Positions 1 to 12,667 of a stretch of DNA of 64,000 nt are shown piece by piece. Position 1 is the first letter of the stretch, and the number at the start of each line of letters is the position of its first letter. This stretch comes from Aphelocoma coerulescens. Taxonomy: Eukaryota > Chordata > Aves > Passeriformes > Corvidae. Position numbers and translations under genes: made by a program. The notes under the pieces are model-generated. The model was not told the DNA's origin and did no database searches. It was given only the letters and a program-made list of their open reading frames with translations. The stretch is taken from NCBI RefSeq assembly GCF_041296385.1, contig NC_091014.1, positions 10,391,578 to 10,455,577 of the forward strand, read 5' to 3'.

Positions 1-1611
1 GTAGTATGCTGTGTTTCGGCTGTCATGTCAGTACATTCTGAAGTACATCAGCACACTGCCTATTTTTGACTTGACAATAGGAGCATAGAAATTCACTATA
101 TCTTCTCCATTAAACAGAACATGTTCCCGGAGGGTGATCCCACCTAGTATTCTAGAGTCAGTTTCTTTTCATCTGCTATTTTTTTCTATTTTACATCCAG
201 GTCTCAGGGATCTCTTTTGGAATGTTTAATATTAAATTTTTAAGTAGCTTTGGTGTCCATGAAAAATTAGTTTCTCTGTAAAGAAGGGAAAATATTTAGG
301 TTGTGCTGGTCTGTGACACAGCAGACACCTTATAAATCATGAGTATCATAAAAGAGCCCTGTGTGGACACAGCTCTCAAGACTATCAAGGAAGTTGTCTT
401 ACCTTGTGTGGGGAGAGCTGCATACCTCACCTCTCTTCATAGTACCCCACGGTGATACAGGTTGTAAGGCACCTTTGCCTGAAGATTTAGAAGAGAGTCT
501 CACAATATCTTTTGCTTACAGTCACATAAAGGAGTTTTTACTCAATGTTTTTCTAGTATGTAGAGATAGAAGTACTTGGTCATAGATATTGCTAGCCACT
601 TCTCAAAAAGGTACCTGAGATTTACCAATAACTTGCCAGCAAGTACTGCATGACAACCAAACCCCTGGAATTTCCCTGCATTGTAGGAGCAATGTATTCC
701 TAATCACTAGACCACAAAGGACATAGCTACAGGAACATGTACGAATAGATACCAGCTGTGTTGACTCATTTCCTGAGCTGTCCAGAGATAAGACACCTCC
801 AGACTTGAAGCCAAGTATTCATCTTAAGTGTTGCTCCAAGCCTGAGAAAGTTTGACCTCTTTCCCTGCTGGGCCGTACTGGGATAATGACGTGGCTCTGT
901 ACATCTGAACTGAAGCTATCTCATGCTCATCACACAGGCAGCACAAGCATAAATCTGTTAGCCCCTTGTCATGCTATCTTAAACACTTCTATGTTTATTT
1001 AGACCTAATATATATTATCCTCGTTTTTCTGCTGCTTATGGCAAAGTGTTCCTGCTTCCTAAAGCCTAGAATTAGGTATTTGACTGTAGGATTTTAGGAA
1101 AACCTAGCTTGATCTGGTGCCTTCTTTAAGCACCTTTATCTTTTCCTGTGGGCTGCTGTGAATCTTACACCTAAAATCCTGCTGTCATTTGCATGCAGCC
1201 CTGTGTGGCAGTAGCCTTGATTCTGCACCATGAAACTCCATTTCTGGAAAGACTCTTTCAGTAATTAACACTTCTTTGTTATTAATATCTTCCATTCAGT
1301 AAATAGATAATTTGTTTTGAACCCTGCTATCACTTTTCTTCTACTGATAAACACTTTCACTTGTACTATAACTGAATAGTGATTTCTTTGAAAGTGTGAT
1401 TAAAGCATTGCCTTCTTCATAATCACACTTTATTTTATATGATTTATATGATATATTGATTCAATGAATAGCTAGCTGTCTGACCCACACAACAGTAATG
1501 AATATTTGTTTTTATGACTTTTTTTTCAGTAAAGGCAGAAACAATACCTCTTATAAAGTTCTACATGTGAATGCATCAGGTTGGAAGACACTTAAAGTAA
1601 GTTTTGCTGTC
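1..1611. other. Unique AT-rich non-coding DNA, no gene seen
   Basis: I see no exon, RNA gene or recognisable repeat here. The only open frame of note is 74 codons (361-585, plus strand). It has no domain signature or low-complexity structure and is of the length expected by chance in AT-rich DNA. Confidence 0.6.
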
Positions 1612-1735
1612 CACCCTCCTGCTTGGAGCAGGGTCAGTTCTCAGGTCAGACCAGATTATTCATGGCTTTATCCAGACTTGTCTGGAAAACTGCCAAGGCC
1701 TGCACAACCTTTGGCTGCAGCTGATTGCATCTTAA
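1612..1735 (-). mobile_element. CR1 LINE fragment, degraded
   Basis: The plus strand reads as the reverse complement of the 3' part of a bird CR1. It opens with the phrase CTGCTTGGAGCAGGGTCA and passes through a decayed form of the segment that in CR1 encodes the C-terminal end of ORF2. Both the 3' tail and the upstream part are missing, so this is an old internal scrap. It overlaps an open frame of 120 codons (1498-1860, plus strand), which runs antisense to the element and is not a real gene. Recognition is by eye; alignment to a bird repeat library would settle the subfamily and the limits. Confidence 0.6.
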
Positions 1736-2650
1736 AAAGAGAAATATCAGAGATTGAAAAAGGAATGAAAATAAATTTTATAAAGGAGAGGATTGGTAAA
1801 GCGGATGTTGTAAATCAGATGTCTTTTTATGCATTTCTTTATGATTACTTAAGTTCTTGACTATTTGAGTGTTTACTTCTCATTCAGTGTTTCAAGTACA
1901 CTAATTGGCACAGCTTATATTCTAAGGAGATGTTAGGAAGCACTGAAGGTAAAAATGCATTGGGTTAAATTAATTTCCTGTTTCCTGGCCTTGAGAATCT
2001 GAAAATCAGTGAAAAGTTCCATCATGTGCTAGCCTGATGAGAGGGCAAAGTGGAGTGTAACCACCTGCTGATGTTATTTTGTGCAGTTTGGTTAGACTTG
2101 GTCTCATCTTAGCGTTTCTGTTACACCAGTCTTTACCAATGCATTCTTATATAACTTCTGTCTGCTCAAGTGCTGTCCAGAGAAAATGTGAAAATTGACA
2201 CTTCTCTTATTCAGAACAACATGTGAGATGCTTGGAAGTCATACCAGTAGGCTGTATACACCTTTCAGAGGAGCACTTTCCTGTTGAGCTGCACTATTTT
2301 CTATGCATCATTTCCACAGTCTGGCTCTGAGTTCTGAGGAAGTGTTAATGAGCTTGAGTCGTAGGAGAGCAATTGTCTGCTCTTCACGGGAAAGGAAATG
2401 GAGTCTTTGATCATAATTGCAAATATAAATTGCCCATCCTAAAAGCTAAAATGTTAGAAAGCTTGTTTTAATTTATTTTGGAGCAACAGAGATGCTTCTT
2501 TGAGACATGATCAAGGACAAAAATCTCTGCAGTTTATTTGCTTATCTTAGTATGAAAGACTATATTACTGTGTGTGAATTAAACAGAGGGATCATAATGA
2601 AAATGATGCTCAGCCAACTCGATAAAATTTGGCAGCTAATAGATGATCTA
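1736..2650. other. Unique AT-rich non-coding DNA
   Basis: No repeat, exon or RNA gene is recognisable. The stretch leads directly into the TTCC microsatellite. Confidence 0.6.
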
Positions 2651-2820
2651 TTCCTTCCTTCCTTCCTTCCTTCCTTCCTTCCTTCCTTCCTTCCTTCCTT
2701 CCTTCCTTCCTTCCTTCCTTCCTTCCTTCCTTCCTTCCTTCCTTCCTTCCTTCCTTCCTTCCTTCCTTCCTTCCTTCCTTCCTTCCTCCCTCCCTCCCAT
2801 CCATCCATCCATCCATCCAT
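2651..2820. repeat. Compound tetranucleotide microsatellite (TTCC)34-(TCCC)3-(ATCC)5
   Basis: Exactly 34 uninterrupted TTCC units occupy 2651-2786. Three TCCC units (2787-2798) and five ATCC units plus two bases (2799-2820) follow. The array is all pyrimidine on the plus strand apart from the A of the ATCC part. Because no stop codon can occur in the repeat, several open frames run through it (poly SFLP on plus, poly KEGR on minus); none is a gene. A perfect run of this length is expected to be highly length-variable and may be mis-sized by assembly. Confidence 0.98.
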
Positions 2821-5162
2821 AAAGGGTAACAACAGGATCATGTTCTGATGATCTCTTCCTTATATAACCCCAGGAAAAATTGTCCATTTTCAAGGGTCGT
2901 CTATTGTGGCCTGGCAAACAGTGATTTGACAGTATAGTGCTTATTTTATGGAGTAATTAATGAATTCTGTCATTAATGAGCTTTTCTTGCTGGCATTAGC
3001 TTTGTGCATCTCTGATGTTTCTGGTATAGATATGCTTTTAGGGGTACATTGAAAGGGAGCATTTTATATCTTTCAAGTGAGATGTGCTTCTTGGTCTTGT
3101 AATTCCTTTTTGCAATTTACCAGATGGCATCAGATTTAAACTCATGTTGAGATTTTGTACTATGCTGAAGCATATAAGATTGATTAAATCCTTTGATACT
3201 CAATTCAAAATGAAGTTTTAGTTAAGTTTCTTGTTTAGAGCATTGCAAACAACCTGTTAAAATGTCCTGCAAGGTATGACTACATGGGAAGGACATAACA
3301 ATAATTGCAAATTTCTCTTTTGCTATATTTTTATGCATTCAAGCATGCAAAATATGGCCCTAAAGCATCTTCATTTTATTCATTTTAGATAAAAAATTCT
3401 AGCTGGGAATTTACTACAATTTTTTTTGGTAGCAGGAGTAAAGGAAGTAAAATTAACTCCTGGAGCAGGTGCTATATGAATGTGATTAGTTAAAATCAGG
3501 GATTTGCCATACTGGCTGGTCAGCCTCTCTTCACATAGGCAGTTCCATTTTTCCCTATCACTGTCAGTGATGAGAGGGAAGCAGAGTCTGCTTTATTGTC
3601 CCTGATTAGTGTCAGTCTTAGAAAAGCCATGATCACAGTATTTAGGAGCAGTAGAAGCATCCTTGTCTATGAGAAATTGAAGTGCATGTCTAGGAAACCA
3701 GATAGCAGGAAAAAGAGCCTACAGGAGAGTGACTTTTGTAATTGTAAATGCTTTTGTATATGACTCTTTTCAGTATATATGCCTTTGTATATAACACATT
3801 TATTACCTTCTGTAAGTCTAGTCACAAAAGCAGATTTAGGTATTATTCAAGCTTTGTGTAGATAGTTTTTTTACAAATCACACCTAACTCTTCAAACGCT
3901 TTAGTGAAATGGGATTAAAAATAGGAATTGATGATTTGGAAAATGTAAAATTATCCTTATAGAAGATTAAACAATTCAAGAGGAACTAGTACAAATGAGA
4001 AGTTATAGTAGGGTTTTTGATTTGTGAAGGAAGAGTATGCAAGGGTAAATACAGTTAAACTACATCTATAGTGAAACTGTAGTCCTTAAAGATGCCATGG
4101 CTGAAAAAATAAGTGATGCTTAAAATGGAAATGATTTGGCCTCCACAATATACTGGATTTCAAATTCTTTACTTATTCATGGTCCCACTGAAATTACTCA
4201 CCAGTGTATCTTCTCACCAGCTGTAAATAGAGAGAATCATCTTGGCCAGAGTGAAACAAAACTGTGTGTAATTTCCTATGAGGATATTTGTTCTAAAATT
4301 TTGGATGTAAAAGTTTTGAGTTTGGAGGTGCTTATGACAACTTTGAAAGCCACTTTGAAAAATAAACAGTTCCACAACAATATAAATTCAGTTTAAGAAA
4401 CTAAAACATTTCTGAATTAGTTTGTATATTAAGCAGTTGAATCCTACGTGGACTACTAAAACTTTTTCATGTCAATTTAATGCTAGTCTTTCAAGACATT
4501 ATTAAAATTTAAAAAATTAAAGTCTTTCAAACTTCTTGATTTCTGTTAGCACAGCTTTCTTAGTCCTCTTGCACCTTGTCTAGATACACTGTGAAGTGAA
4601 AAGTTGACTGCTGCTAGGGCCTGTTCACTTGCTCTCTGTTTAATCAGTTATACCTGTGTGACATGAACAGAAAGGAGATGCAAAGTGCTGTCAAATCAGT
4701 CTGCTTTTCCAAATATGCTTCCAATTTTTACATGGCATAAAGCAGAAGAGTCTGGTCTATTATTTTTCTTAACATCTTTTACTCATGAGTTCTTGTGTCT
4801 GCTTGCTGGAAACACTGGTTCCTCCACAGAATGTCTTGTTTTATACTGCCTATTTTGGTCTCACATGGGGCTTTGATTTAGCTTTCATCATTCAGGAGCT
4901 TTCAGAATACTTACCTGATTAAAGTTTGTAATATATAATTATAGATATTTGCAAGAGAAGAGATTCAGGATAGCATTATTTTTAAGGTTGTAATTAATGG
5001 GCTAATCTCTCATCCTTTCATCAAGAAGGAGGATTTGCTACAAGTGAATCTGTAAATCCTGAATATGTTGTAATCCACTGAGCAACTCGAGTGTCTAGAC
5101 CAGTGATACTGTCAGGCTCTTAGAATTCCATGAGTGATCTGAAATATGTGAAAATTGAAGTA
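2821..5162. other. Unique AT-rich non-coding DNA with a homeodomain-site-like patch
   Basis: No exon or known repeat is seen. At 2954-2980 two TAAT-rich motifs lie close together (TAATTAATGAATT and CATTAATGAG), a texture often met in conserved enhancers; this is inference only. The open frames at 4136-4396 (86 codons) and 4685-4876 (63 codons) have no recognisable protein features. Confidence 0.55.
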
Positions 5163-5213
5163 TTGGGGTTTTTTTGGTTTATTTTGTTTTCCCTTTTTTT
5201 TTTTTTTTTTAAA
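5163..5213. repeat. T-rich low-complexity tract
   Basis: A T-rich stretch with interspersed GG ends in an uninterrupted run of 17 T (5194-5210). It is not clearly the tail of a recognisable retroposed copy. Confidence 0.9.
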
Positions 5214-5694
5214 TTTCAAGAAATCTTTTAGTACAATATCGATCAGGGACTCCAGAACAGTTCTTTCTATGACTTATGTTCTGTAAGGGGCCAGTTGGTC
5301 TTGCAATCCATAAGCCATTATCGATCTTTCTAAAATACAAATCCCAAAAATTGCTGTTTAGGAGATTTTCATCCTCTGCACGTCTATAAACAAAAACCCC
5401 AAAACTGGTGGGGTTTCTGTTTATCTTTTTCTGTGTAGTCTGTGGCCCTGTAATAATGTGTTGCAAAAACACATGATGATGGCTCAACTATTTTTGGGCT
5501 ACCATGTCCAAATTTATATCAGAAATATCTGGTTCAGAAACACATATCCTAGGTAAGACTTGACTGACTTTTTTTATACAATGGTTATTTCTTCAGCTGT
5601 ATGGATTCAGAAATAAGTATGTTAAGCATGTCACAATGAAACTCACCACTTGAAATCATCAGATAAATTGTATTGAACGAAACCTCAGATTCTC
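5214..5694. other. Unique non-coding DNA between T-rich tract and CR1
   Basis: No repeat or exon is recognised. The open frame 5209-5487 (minus, 92 codons) starts in unique sequence, ends at the T-rich tract, and shows no domain. Confidence 0.5.
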
Positions 5695-6062
5695 ACCTAG
5701 TACAATCTCTGCTTAAAGCACAGTCAGCCTTGAAATCAGACCAGGTTATTAAAGGCTTTTTCCAGTTGGTCTGGAACACCTTCAAACATACACAATCTTT
5801 CTGGGCAATCTGTGCCACTCCCTGGTAATCTTGAGGAAAAAAGTTTCTCTCTACAGCCATTCTGAACTTCTCCCTTTTCAACTTATGCCTATTGCTCCTC
5901 ACTGTCTCACCAGGCCTTGCTGTGAGGAGCCTGGAAACACCTTCCCAATAATCTCCCTATAGGTATTGGGGGATTGCTGTTTGCTTCCCCAGAAGCAGCC
6001 TCTGCTCCAGGTGGAACAAGCCCTGTCCCCCAGCTGTTTGTCACTGGTCAGCACTGATTTGC
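5695..6062 (-). mobile_element. CR1 LINE fragment, 3' end missing
   Basis: Read on the minus strand, this is the C-terminal part of CR1 ORF2 followed by the start of the 3' untranslated part. The plus strand carries decayed forms of familiar CR1 phrases: a section on Latin-looking GGGCAATCTGTGCCACT, a block ending CTTTTCAACTTATGCC, and CCAGAAGCAGCCTCTGCTCC. The minus-strand open frames at 5693-5902 and 5899-6120 follow the ORF2 reading direction but are broken between each other. The ATTCTATGA-type tail is absent, so the copy has lost its 3' end, unlike a normal 5'-truncated CR1. The wording differs from the CR1 at 6240-6582, so the two are separate insertions of different subfamilies. Confidence 0.75.
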
Positions 6063-6239
6063 TTGTAGACCCTACTGAAGGGAAGGGAAAAGATTCTAAA
6101 CTATATATTAGTGAGTGCATAGGTGAGGAACCTCATCAGATTACATGAGTGGAAATGAGTGGGGATCTTGGTTCAGCATGAAGAAAGAAGGGCTATTAGT
6201 GACTGAGGTACAGTGGAATTCAGGTTGGGCTTCCTATGC

Positions 6240-6582
6240 AGAATCACAGAAACACAGAACCGTTTAGTCTGGAAAAGACCTCTGAGCTCATGGAAACCAA
6301 CTGTTACCTCATCACTGCCAAGTTCTCCACTAACCCGTGTCCCAGCTGCCACATCTACTGTCTTTTCAATAATTTCCAGGGATAGTGACTCAACCACTTC
6401 TCTGTACAACCTGTTCCAATGCTTGAACACGCTTTTGCTGAATAAATTTTTTGTAATATCCAATACCCTGGTGTAACTTGAGGCCATTTTCTCTTGTCCT
6501 GGCACTTCTTACAGAGAAGGTCGGATCAACCCCCACCTTGCTACAACCTCCCTTCTGGTTGCTGTGCTACCTGTAGAGGAAG
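6240..6582 (-). mobile_element. CR1 LINE, 5'-truncated, minus strand
   Basis: The element begins on the plus strand with the reverse complement of a CR1 3' tail (AGAATCACAGAAACACAGAA). The untranslated part and the C-terminal end of ORF2 follow. The minus-strand open frame 6173-6505 keeps the ORF2 direction and includes a recognisable FKHWNRLYREVVESLSLEI, which corresponds to the HWNRLPREVVESPSLEI-type segment of bird CR1. The upstream end fades out at about 6582, the usual 5' truncation of LINE insertions. No clear target-site duplication is expected for CR1 and none was found. Confidence 0.88.
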
Positions 6583-8390
6583 TTTGGTTCATAAACTTCA
6601 GTACAAATTTGCAAAATTGTTCATAAAGTAACCCCACCAAAGCACAAATCTCTAGCCTTTGAAAGCCCATTGATACTAATAATGGAAGATGTGTTTATGT
6701 GGCTGGAGTATTTTGAAGGAAAGTTAGTAGTTTTATGAAATTTCACTTTAAAACTTAAGTTGTATTTTTGCCTGTTCATTTTGATATGTGCTGTAAACTC
6801 TAGCTTATTAATTTACTGTATTACTGTTTTGAAAATATTTTCAGAACAGCTGTTGCATAGCCTTTTGTAGTCTTTACCTGGATTTTTTTTGATTTTTATT
6901 GTTTTTTGCCTTAGATTCCTTCATAATAATTTTTTGACAAAAATAGCATATCCTCTGCTCAGAGATCCTCCAGAAGATTCTCTTTAGAACTAATTATAGC
7001 TGTCTTTAAAATCTGCTGGCTTCTACTGCCCAAAAGTAGCTTTTTACTGAAAGATAATAGTCTACGCAAAATGCTCAGCTTCTTTTTACTGCAGAACAGT
7101 AACATGATGTGACATTTCTGCAGTGTATTATTATCAAGCTCTGAAAACTTACTAAATCATGTTCCAAATGATCAATGGATTTATCCTTTGCAAGCTAAAG
7201 TGCTCATCATTCATGGCACTCCTCCTTTGTTCCGGTGGAATAGAGGACAGTTCTAATGCATCTTGGCAGGTCCTCATTTTCTTTATTTCTTTGAACATGA
7301 ACTTTACTTTTCCATAAGAAATTGGATAAGTAGGCATTAGGTAACAGCCAGATAGGTTTGTTTTTTTTTCTTTTCTCAGAAATGAAGATAATCTTTTTTG
7401 AGGCAGAGTACAGTCAACCTGAGACATTCCATTTATTCAGAGAGTTTCTTCAATACAACTCCTTGATTTTGGGAATTACATAAAACTGAAAATAACAGAA
7501 ATGAAATTTCCATCATGGGGAATGGAGAAAACAATCAGATGTTGGACTCAGTCCATGCTGTAAATAGTTCAAGCCAGTGTATTTCTGTGTCAATTCTTAA
7601 CATGTACAACAAGGGAAAAGTGGTTGCTGCACTCACTTGCTGAAAACCACATTCAGATTTACTCACAGGCAGGAATTTAGAACAGATGATGATGGGAAGA
7701 GGCAAAATTTTGATTCCTCACTGTGATCAATGGATAACCTTAACCTTTTGGGTTTACCGAAGTAACTTCAGAAAATATTTAATGTAACAATTAACCCCAT
7801 ACGAGCAGTCTAGTGCTCAAGTATTAATGTATGGCAGTTTTCATGTTATAAATTATGGAAGTGGTACTCCCCAGTTTTTTAAAACCTAAACATAAAAATG
7901 CACTTGGTTTTGTTCATAATTCAACAGTCCAGAATTTCCCTAACTGTAAGGAGATGTCAGCATGCTGTAGAAAAAAAAGGAAAATCCATCCTGCTGCAAA
8001 AGCCAAATGAAACAATATAAAATGAAAAATATATAGAATAGCAGACAGAATAGCTGTGTCTAATTCTGGAACAAAGTATTTAACGTCAAAAAAGAATTGG
8101 TATATAAGGATTTATATTAGGGGATGTATAAGTAGGCAACATACCTTGAGAATCCTAAGTTTGTATTATTTTGTTTGTAGACTTAAGGTTTCACGATTTG
8201 TTTTTTTTTTATATGATGAAGTGAAAATAAAACCTTTCCCAGTGTTGGTATAAAACACAAATATATGGGAATTTCTGTTGTTCACTTGAAATTATGAGAT
8301 ATCCTTCAGGTCTTAGAATTCACTGTGTACAAGATGAAGGGAAGAAAAAGCTTATGGTTCCATTTAAAACAGCTCATAATACTATAAGTT

Positions 8391-8465
8391 GCCAAAAACA
8401 AAACAAAAGACAAACCAAAGCAAAAGAAGAAAGAACCCCAACAAACCCAGAAAACCCAAACAACA
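8391..8465. repeat. A/C-rich low-complexity tract
   Basis: Irregular AAC, AAAC and CCCAA units fill about 75 bp. No head of a SINE or retrogene could be recognised upstream, so I treat it as simple low-complexity DNA. Confidence 0.75.
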
Positions 8466-11400
8466 CTTTTTCACCATATTTTCCTTTCCGCATTATTTCC
8501 TTTGTTTCTCCGTCTCAAGCTTTGTTCTCCTGTCACTAGTGCTGAGATGTTTAACTTGAAGTGCACTATTTCTGGATTTTATAAATCTGGTGGAAAGAGC
8601 TCATGTCTTAAAGATCATTCTTTCCTGTGTATCATTTGCAATCTGAAACAGGCTAAGTTTTCATTTTAATATTGCTGTAGGTACTATCTTTCATAAATGT
8701 ACACATATTTTTGAAATGAGATGGAATTCTGGTAAACGGAGCTGTTTAGTGACTGTGTCTGCAAGGGACTTTTGCAGCTGAGGGAGAGCTGTTCAGTGCA
8801 TTCACTGTGGAGTTTAACAAGCAATTGCTCCCTCAAGTAGACATCTGCACTTGGTGAGATGGATAGTGCTTTACATTTTATTGGCTGTATTGACCAGGGG
8901 CTTGGTTCAGTTGCCTGAGCAGTGACACCCAGTACCCGATGCCTGTGGGTGTTTTCCCTACCTTCTGGCTGACCCTCCATGCAAATACCTCAGGGCATAT
9001 CTGGTGGCACTCGTTTAACACTGATTGTCCTCTGCTGATACCTGTTTTAGACTACTAAGATCTAGGTCTTTCACTGAAGTAGAATGCTCATGAAAAGTCA
9101 ACTAGAAATGTTCTGGAGTATAAATAGTGATATTTTTATATATATAATCTTAAGATGTGGAGTATTGGATATATCCTTCAAGCAGTAATTAAAAGTTGTT
9201 TATATCTTGGGGGAAGGATGAGGAGCCAGTTACACTTTTATAATGCAACTGCAGGGAAGACAAATGGAATATGAGCTTGCCTCAGCAATGTAATAGAAGG
9301 GAAAAAAAAGACATTAAGTATATTACTATTTTGAAATAGCACAGGTTCCTGTGTTTAATCTTTCACTGTCCAAAGCCAAGATAATTTCCAAGCTTTCCTT
9401 GAGTATTATTAATTGTTAATATGATTGCAAAACTTTTTACTGTTGAATTACATACATATAAATCAACAGCAACAGGACATGTTGGCTGCAGGTTACAGCT
9501 CCTACGGTTGTATTTCAAGGGGGTGTCAGAGTCCTTTTCCCCACCCTTGTCCTGGAAGCAAAATTGTAGTTTACCCTTGATGAGCTATTTTACTGGGTGA
9601 TTACACGGAATATTAAAGAAATTTTATGAGTAAGAGTTTAATTCAGGTTTTGAAGATATTCAGCAGTTCATTTAGGGGTTCAGGATCTGTTCACAAGTCA
9701 GTGTCAGTCTCTGATGCTTACTTGTGATTCACAAACATCTGACACCATGTATGCACTCAGTGAATATATGGTCTTCAGATTTTGAGTATTTCATTCAAAT
9801 AGCATAGTGATTTAAATAATAAACCACTCTACAGCAATCATGACATCCTGAAATAACAATTCATGCTAAATTAAGCAAAGAAAAGTGGCAACAGCTGACA
9901 AATGTCTCTTTTAGGAAGACTGGAGTTGTGTTGTTCTTTTAGTGCTGATTTTCAGTTTGCTTGCCTTTCTTCAAGTTGATATTTTTAAGAGATGAGTGTG
10001 GTCAACTATATCCCTTCCTGTCATACTTAGTGAAAATATCTACAGGACTTTTTTTTCTGGTAATAGCAAGCTAGCTAGCTAGTTAATTGTTCTAAAACCA
10101 CTTTAATTTTATGAGATCCCTGTGTATCTAATACAGTATTAACATTTACCTGAGTTCTTCTGTGGTTCCTAATGATAAAATATCCAGGACCTCTGGAGCA
10201 CACTAATTTTATAAATTCCAGTTAGTTTTCAAAAATTAACAAAACCCCAAAGTGGTCATTTAGATTACAAACAACTATTTTTCTATTCTGTTTTTAAACT
10301 TGTGTTTCCTTCAGCCTGTTACTTTAAGGGTAATGAAACTGCTTTTGTGAAATCAGTGAACCACTTTATCATTATTTTTCTCTTAAACAATTTTTTATGA
10401 TACTAGATCGTAGTTGTAGATATCTCCAGAGAGAGGTATGTTCCTCTACTTACAGAATTAGGATAAAAATAAAATTGGAGACTATTGTGCATCAAAATAC
10501 TGCGCAAATTGTTGTCTTTGAAAAGAATGGAGAGGACAAAGGAACAGCAGTCTAAGAATTCTGTGATTTATTTTGTATCCAAGAACAATTCTATTTGCAT
10601 TACTGAGTACTTACCACATTGTGGAAAAGTCTTAGTAAGACATTTGTAACCTACTTGAAGGTATCATTCTTATCTACTCTCTCTAAAGAGAGAAATCTGG
10701 TGGTGCATTATCAAAAAACAGATGCTATAAAATAGATTATTTCACCAATGATCTCAATAGGAGAAAAGAAAGACAATGCTGCATTAGATATATTTTCAAA
10801 TTTAAAGATTTAAGTCTGAGAGGATTGTTATAAAGACAGAACTGGCCTCCAACACAGTGTAGATAACCAATATCCTCTGGTAACTTTTTTTTTGTCAAGC
10901 TCAGAATAGCAACTAGGGAAATAAATTTTAAGTACAACTGTAACTAAAATGATCTGCACACTTTTCAACCCCATCTGTCCAGTTGAAGGAATAAAGGAAC
11001 ATCTGATGGGCCTCTGGGTTGTTTTTTAAAAAATATCTGATTTATTTCCTTGACATAGAAAAAGCTTCCCTGATAGAATCCTGGCTGTCTTCTCCAAATT
11101 TATAATGTACAAATTGTGAGGAGGATCTTGTTTCCAGAACTGGTATGTACATATGAAGACAAGTGTACTTAATAAATGGAGGTTATATTTTACATAGAAA
11201 AAGGAGGAGGAAGGTCAGAAGGTCAGAATGTTTGCTGCTGTAGCTCTGAAAATGTGAATTTCCCATTACTGGTAAAAGGTTGAAGGTGCTGGACTGAGTT
11301 GGCAGTGCAGGCTGTCAGCACATGTGTGGGTTTGTCTTGGCATGATTTCAGATTGCTTTAAGTGAAGCTGGGTGACTTTTGCCTCCCCTTCGCGTGAGCA

Positions 11401-12630
11401 GAAGCTCTGTGAACACCATGAATAAGGTAAAGGTCTGTCTGATCTGGGGCAGCACTGCTGTGCAAGTAACAGCCCTTGGTGTCAACTGAGGCCAGGCAGG
11501 GAAACGATCAGGCTTCAGCAGAGAACCAGTGAGAAGGAGGCAGAGTGTTAAAAGTAGACATATAAATAGAGCTCCAAGTATACCACAGGACAGAAAAGGA
11601 AGGAACTCCCACAACTGTGAACATCATACTCCCAGCAAGGATCTCAGGTTGTTCACAACCTGTTCTACTTACCCCTCTTTCTGTTTGAGGAAGACTGGAG
11701 GTCTCGACCCTAGGAAAAAGAGGAATTTCGGGTAGACAAATACATCAAATAAAATTAGTAGATCCTACAAGAGTTTGATATAGCTATGATTAATGGGTTT
11801 TGTTGTGTAAATTAGATAATTTGGATGATGTGACTGTTTAAACTAACAGTGAATTTTTATATCTTTATATATAGTGTCTTTCCATTTGTCCGTAATAAAA
11901 TTTTGAGTAAAATGCCTTTCTTCCATTTTTTTGACTTTGAGCAAAGGGAAGGGGACAGTAATGTGGTAAACAGTCACAGAGAATCATCTGGGAATAGCCC
12001 AATAAACCACTAACAAAGGCAGACTGAAATGCCTAGAGAAATCAGAGGGTTTCCTCCTCTTGTATGGCTGTGGCTGGTACAGTCTGCTGGATTTGGATAT
12101 AGAAGGCTCAGGGGAGTCCAGAATCAGGTTTCTAATCCTCTGCTAAGTGCTTTAATCCCTTTGATGTGCAAAATACCACTGCATCTACCACTGCTTCCTC
12201 CTCTGGGAGGTGAATGGTTATCCACCAGTTGCAGGCACTGTGGTGCTCCAGGTGGTGAACAGAAGATTGGCTGCCCAAGGACAAGCTTCTGAACATTTCA
12301 CGTGACGATGGATAACCACAGAGGGAACTTCCAGGCAACCAGATATAATATCAAGAAAGTCTAAGCCCTGCCAGAGATGGCCACCGGGTGAGATGTGGGT
12401 TGAATTGCTTTCCACCCTGCTCTGTCACTGTATTTTTAGTGGAATGGATTGCCCACAATCATTGCTGTGGACTAGGAATTGTGCTGTGAAGCCAGTTGAA
12501 CTGGTTGGAGCATTTAGTTGTATTGCAGGGGTTTGTGATCATGGAGCTCGTAGTCCTTCTGTTCACATACCCCTCTGGAATGAAGAAAAGCTGTGACTGC
12601 TAGATCACTGGGAGAAGTTTGTTGATGCAC

Positions 12631-12667
12631 ATAACTAAAATCTTAAATAGATAACTAAAATCTTAAA
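12631..12667. repeat. 20-bp tandem duplication, two copies
   Basis: The unit ATAACTAAAATCTTAAATAG (12631-12650) is repeated directly from 12651, with 17 bases matching. It looks like a local slippage duplication. Confidence 0.85.

Noticed and set aside
2507..2917. Open frames of 68-113 codons with poly-SFLP or poly-KEGR sequence
   Set aside because: They are translations of the TTCC/TCCC/ATCC microsatellite, which cannot contain stop codons in any frame.
8735..9060. Stretch that seemed vaguely familiar as a multi-copy bird sequence
   Set aside because: I could not name a family or find ends, tail or duplications, so it stays in the unique interval.
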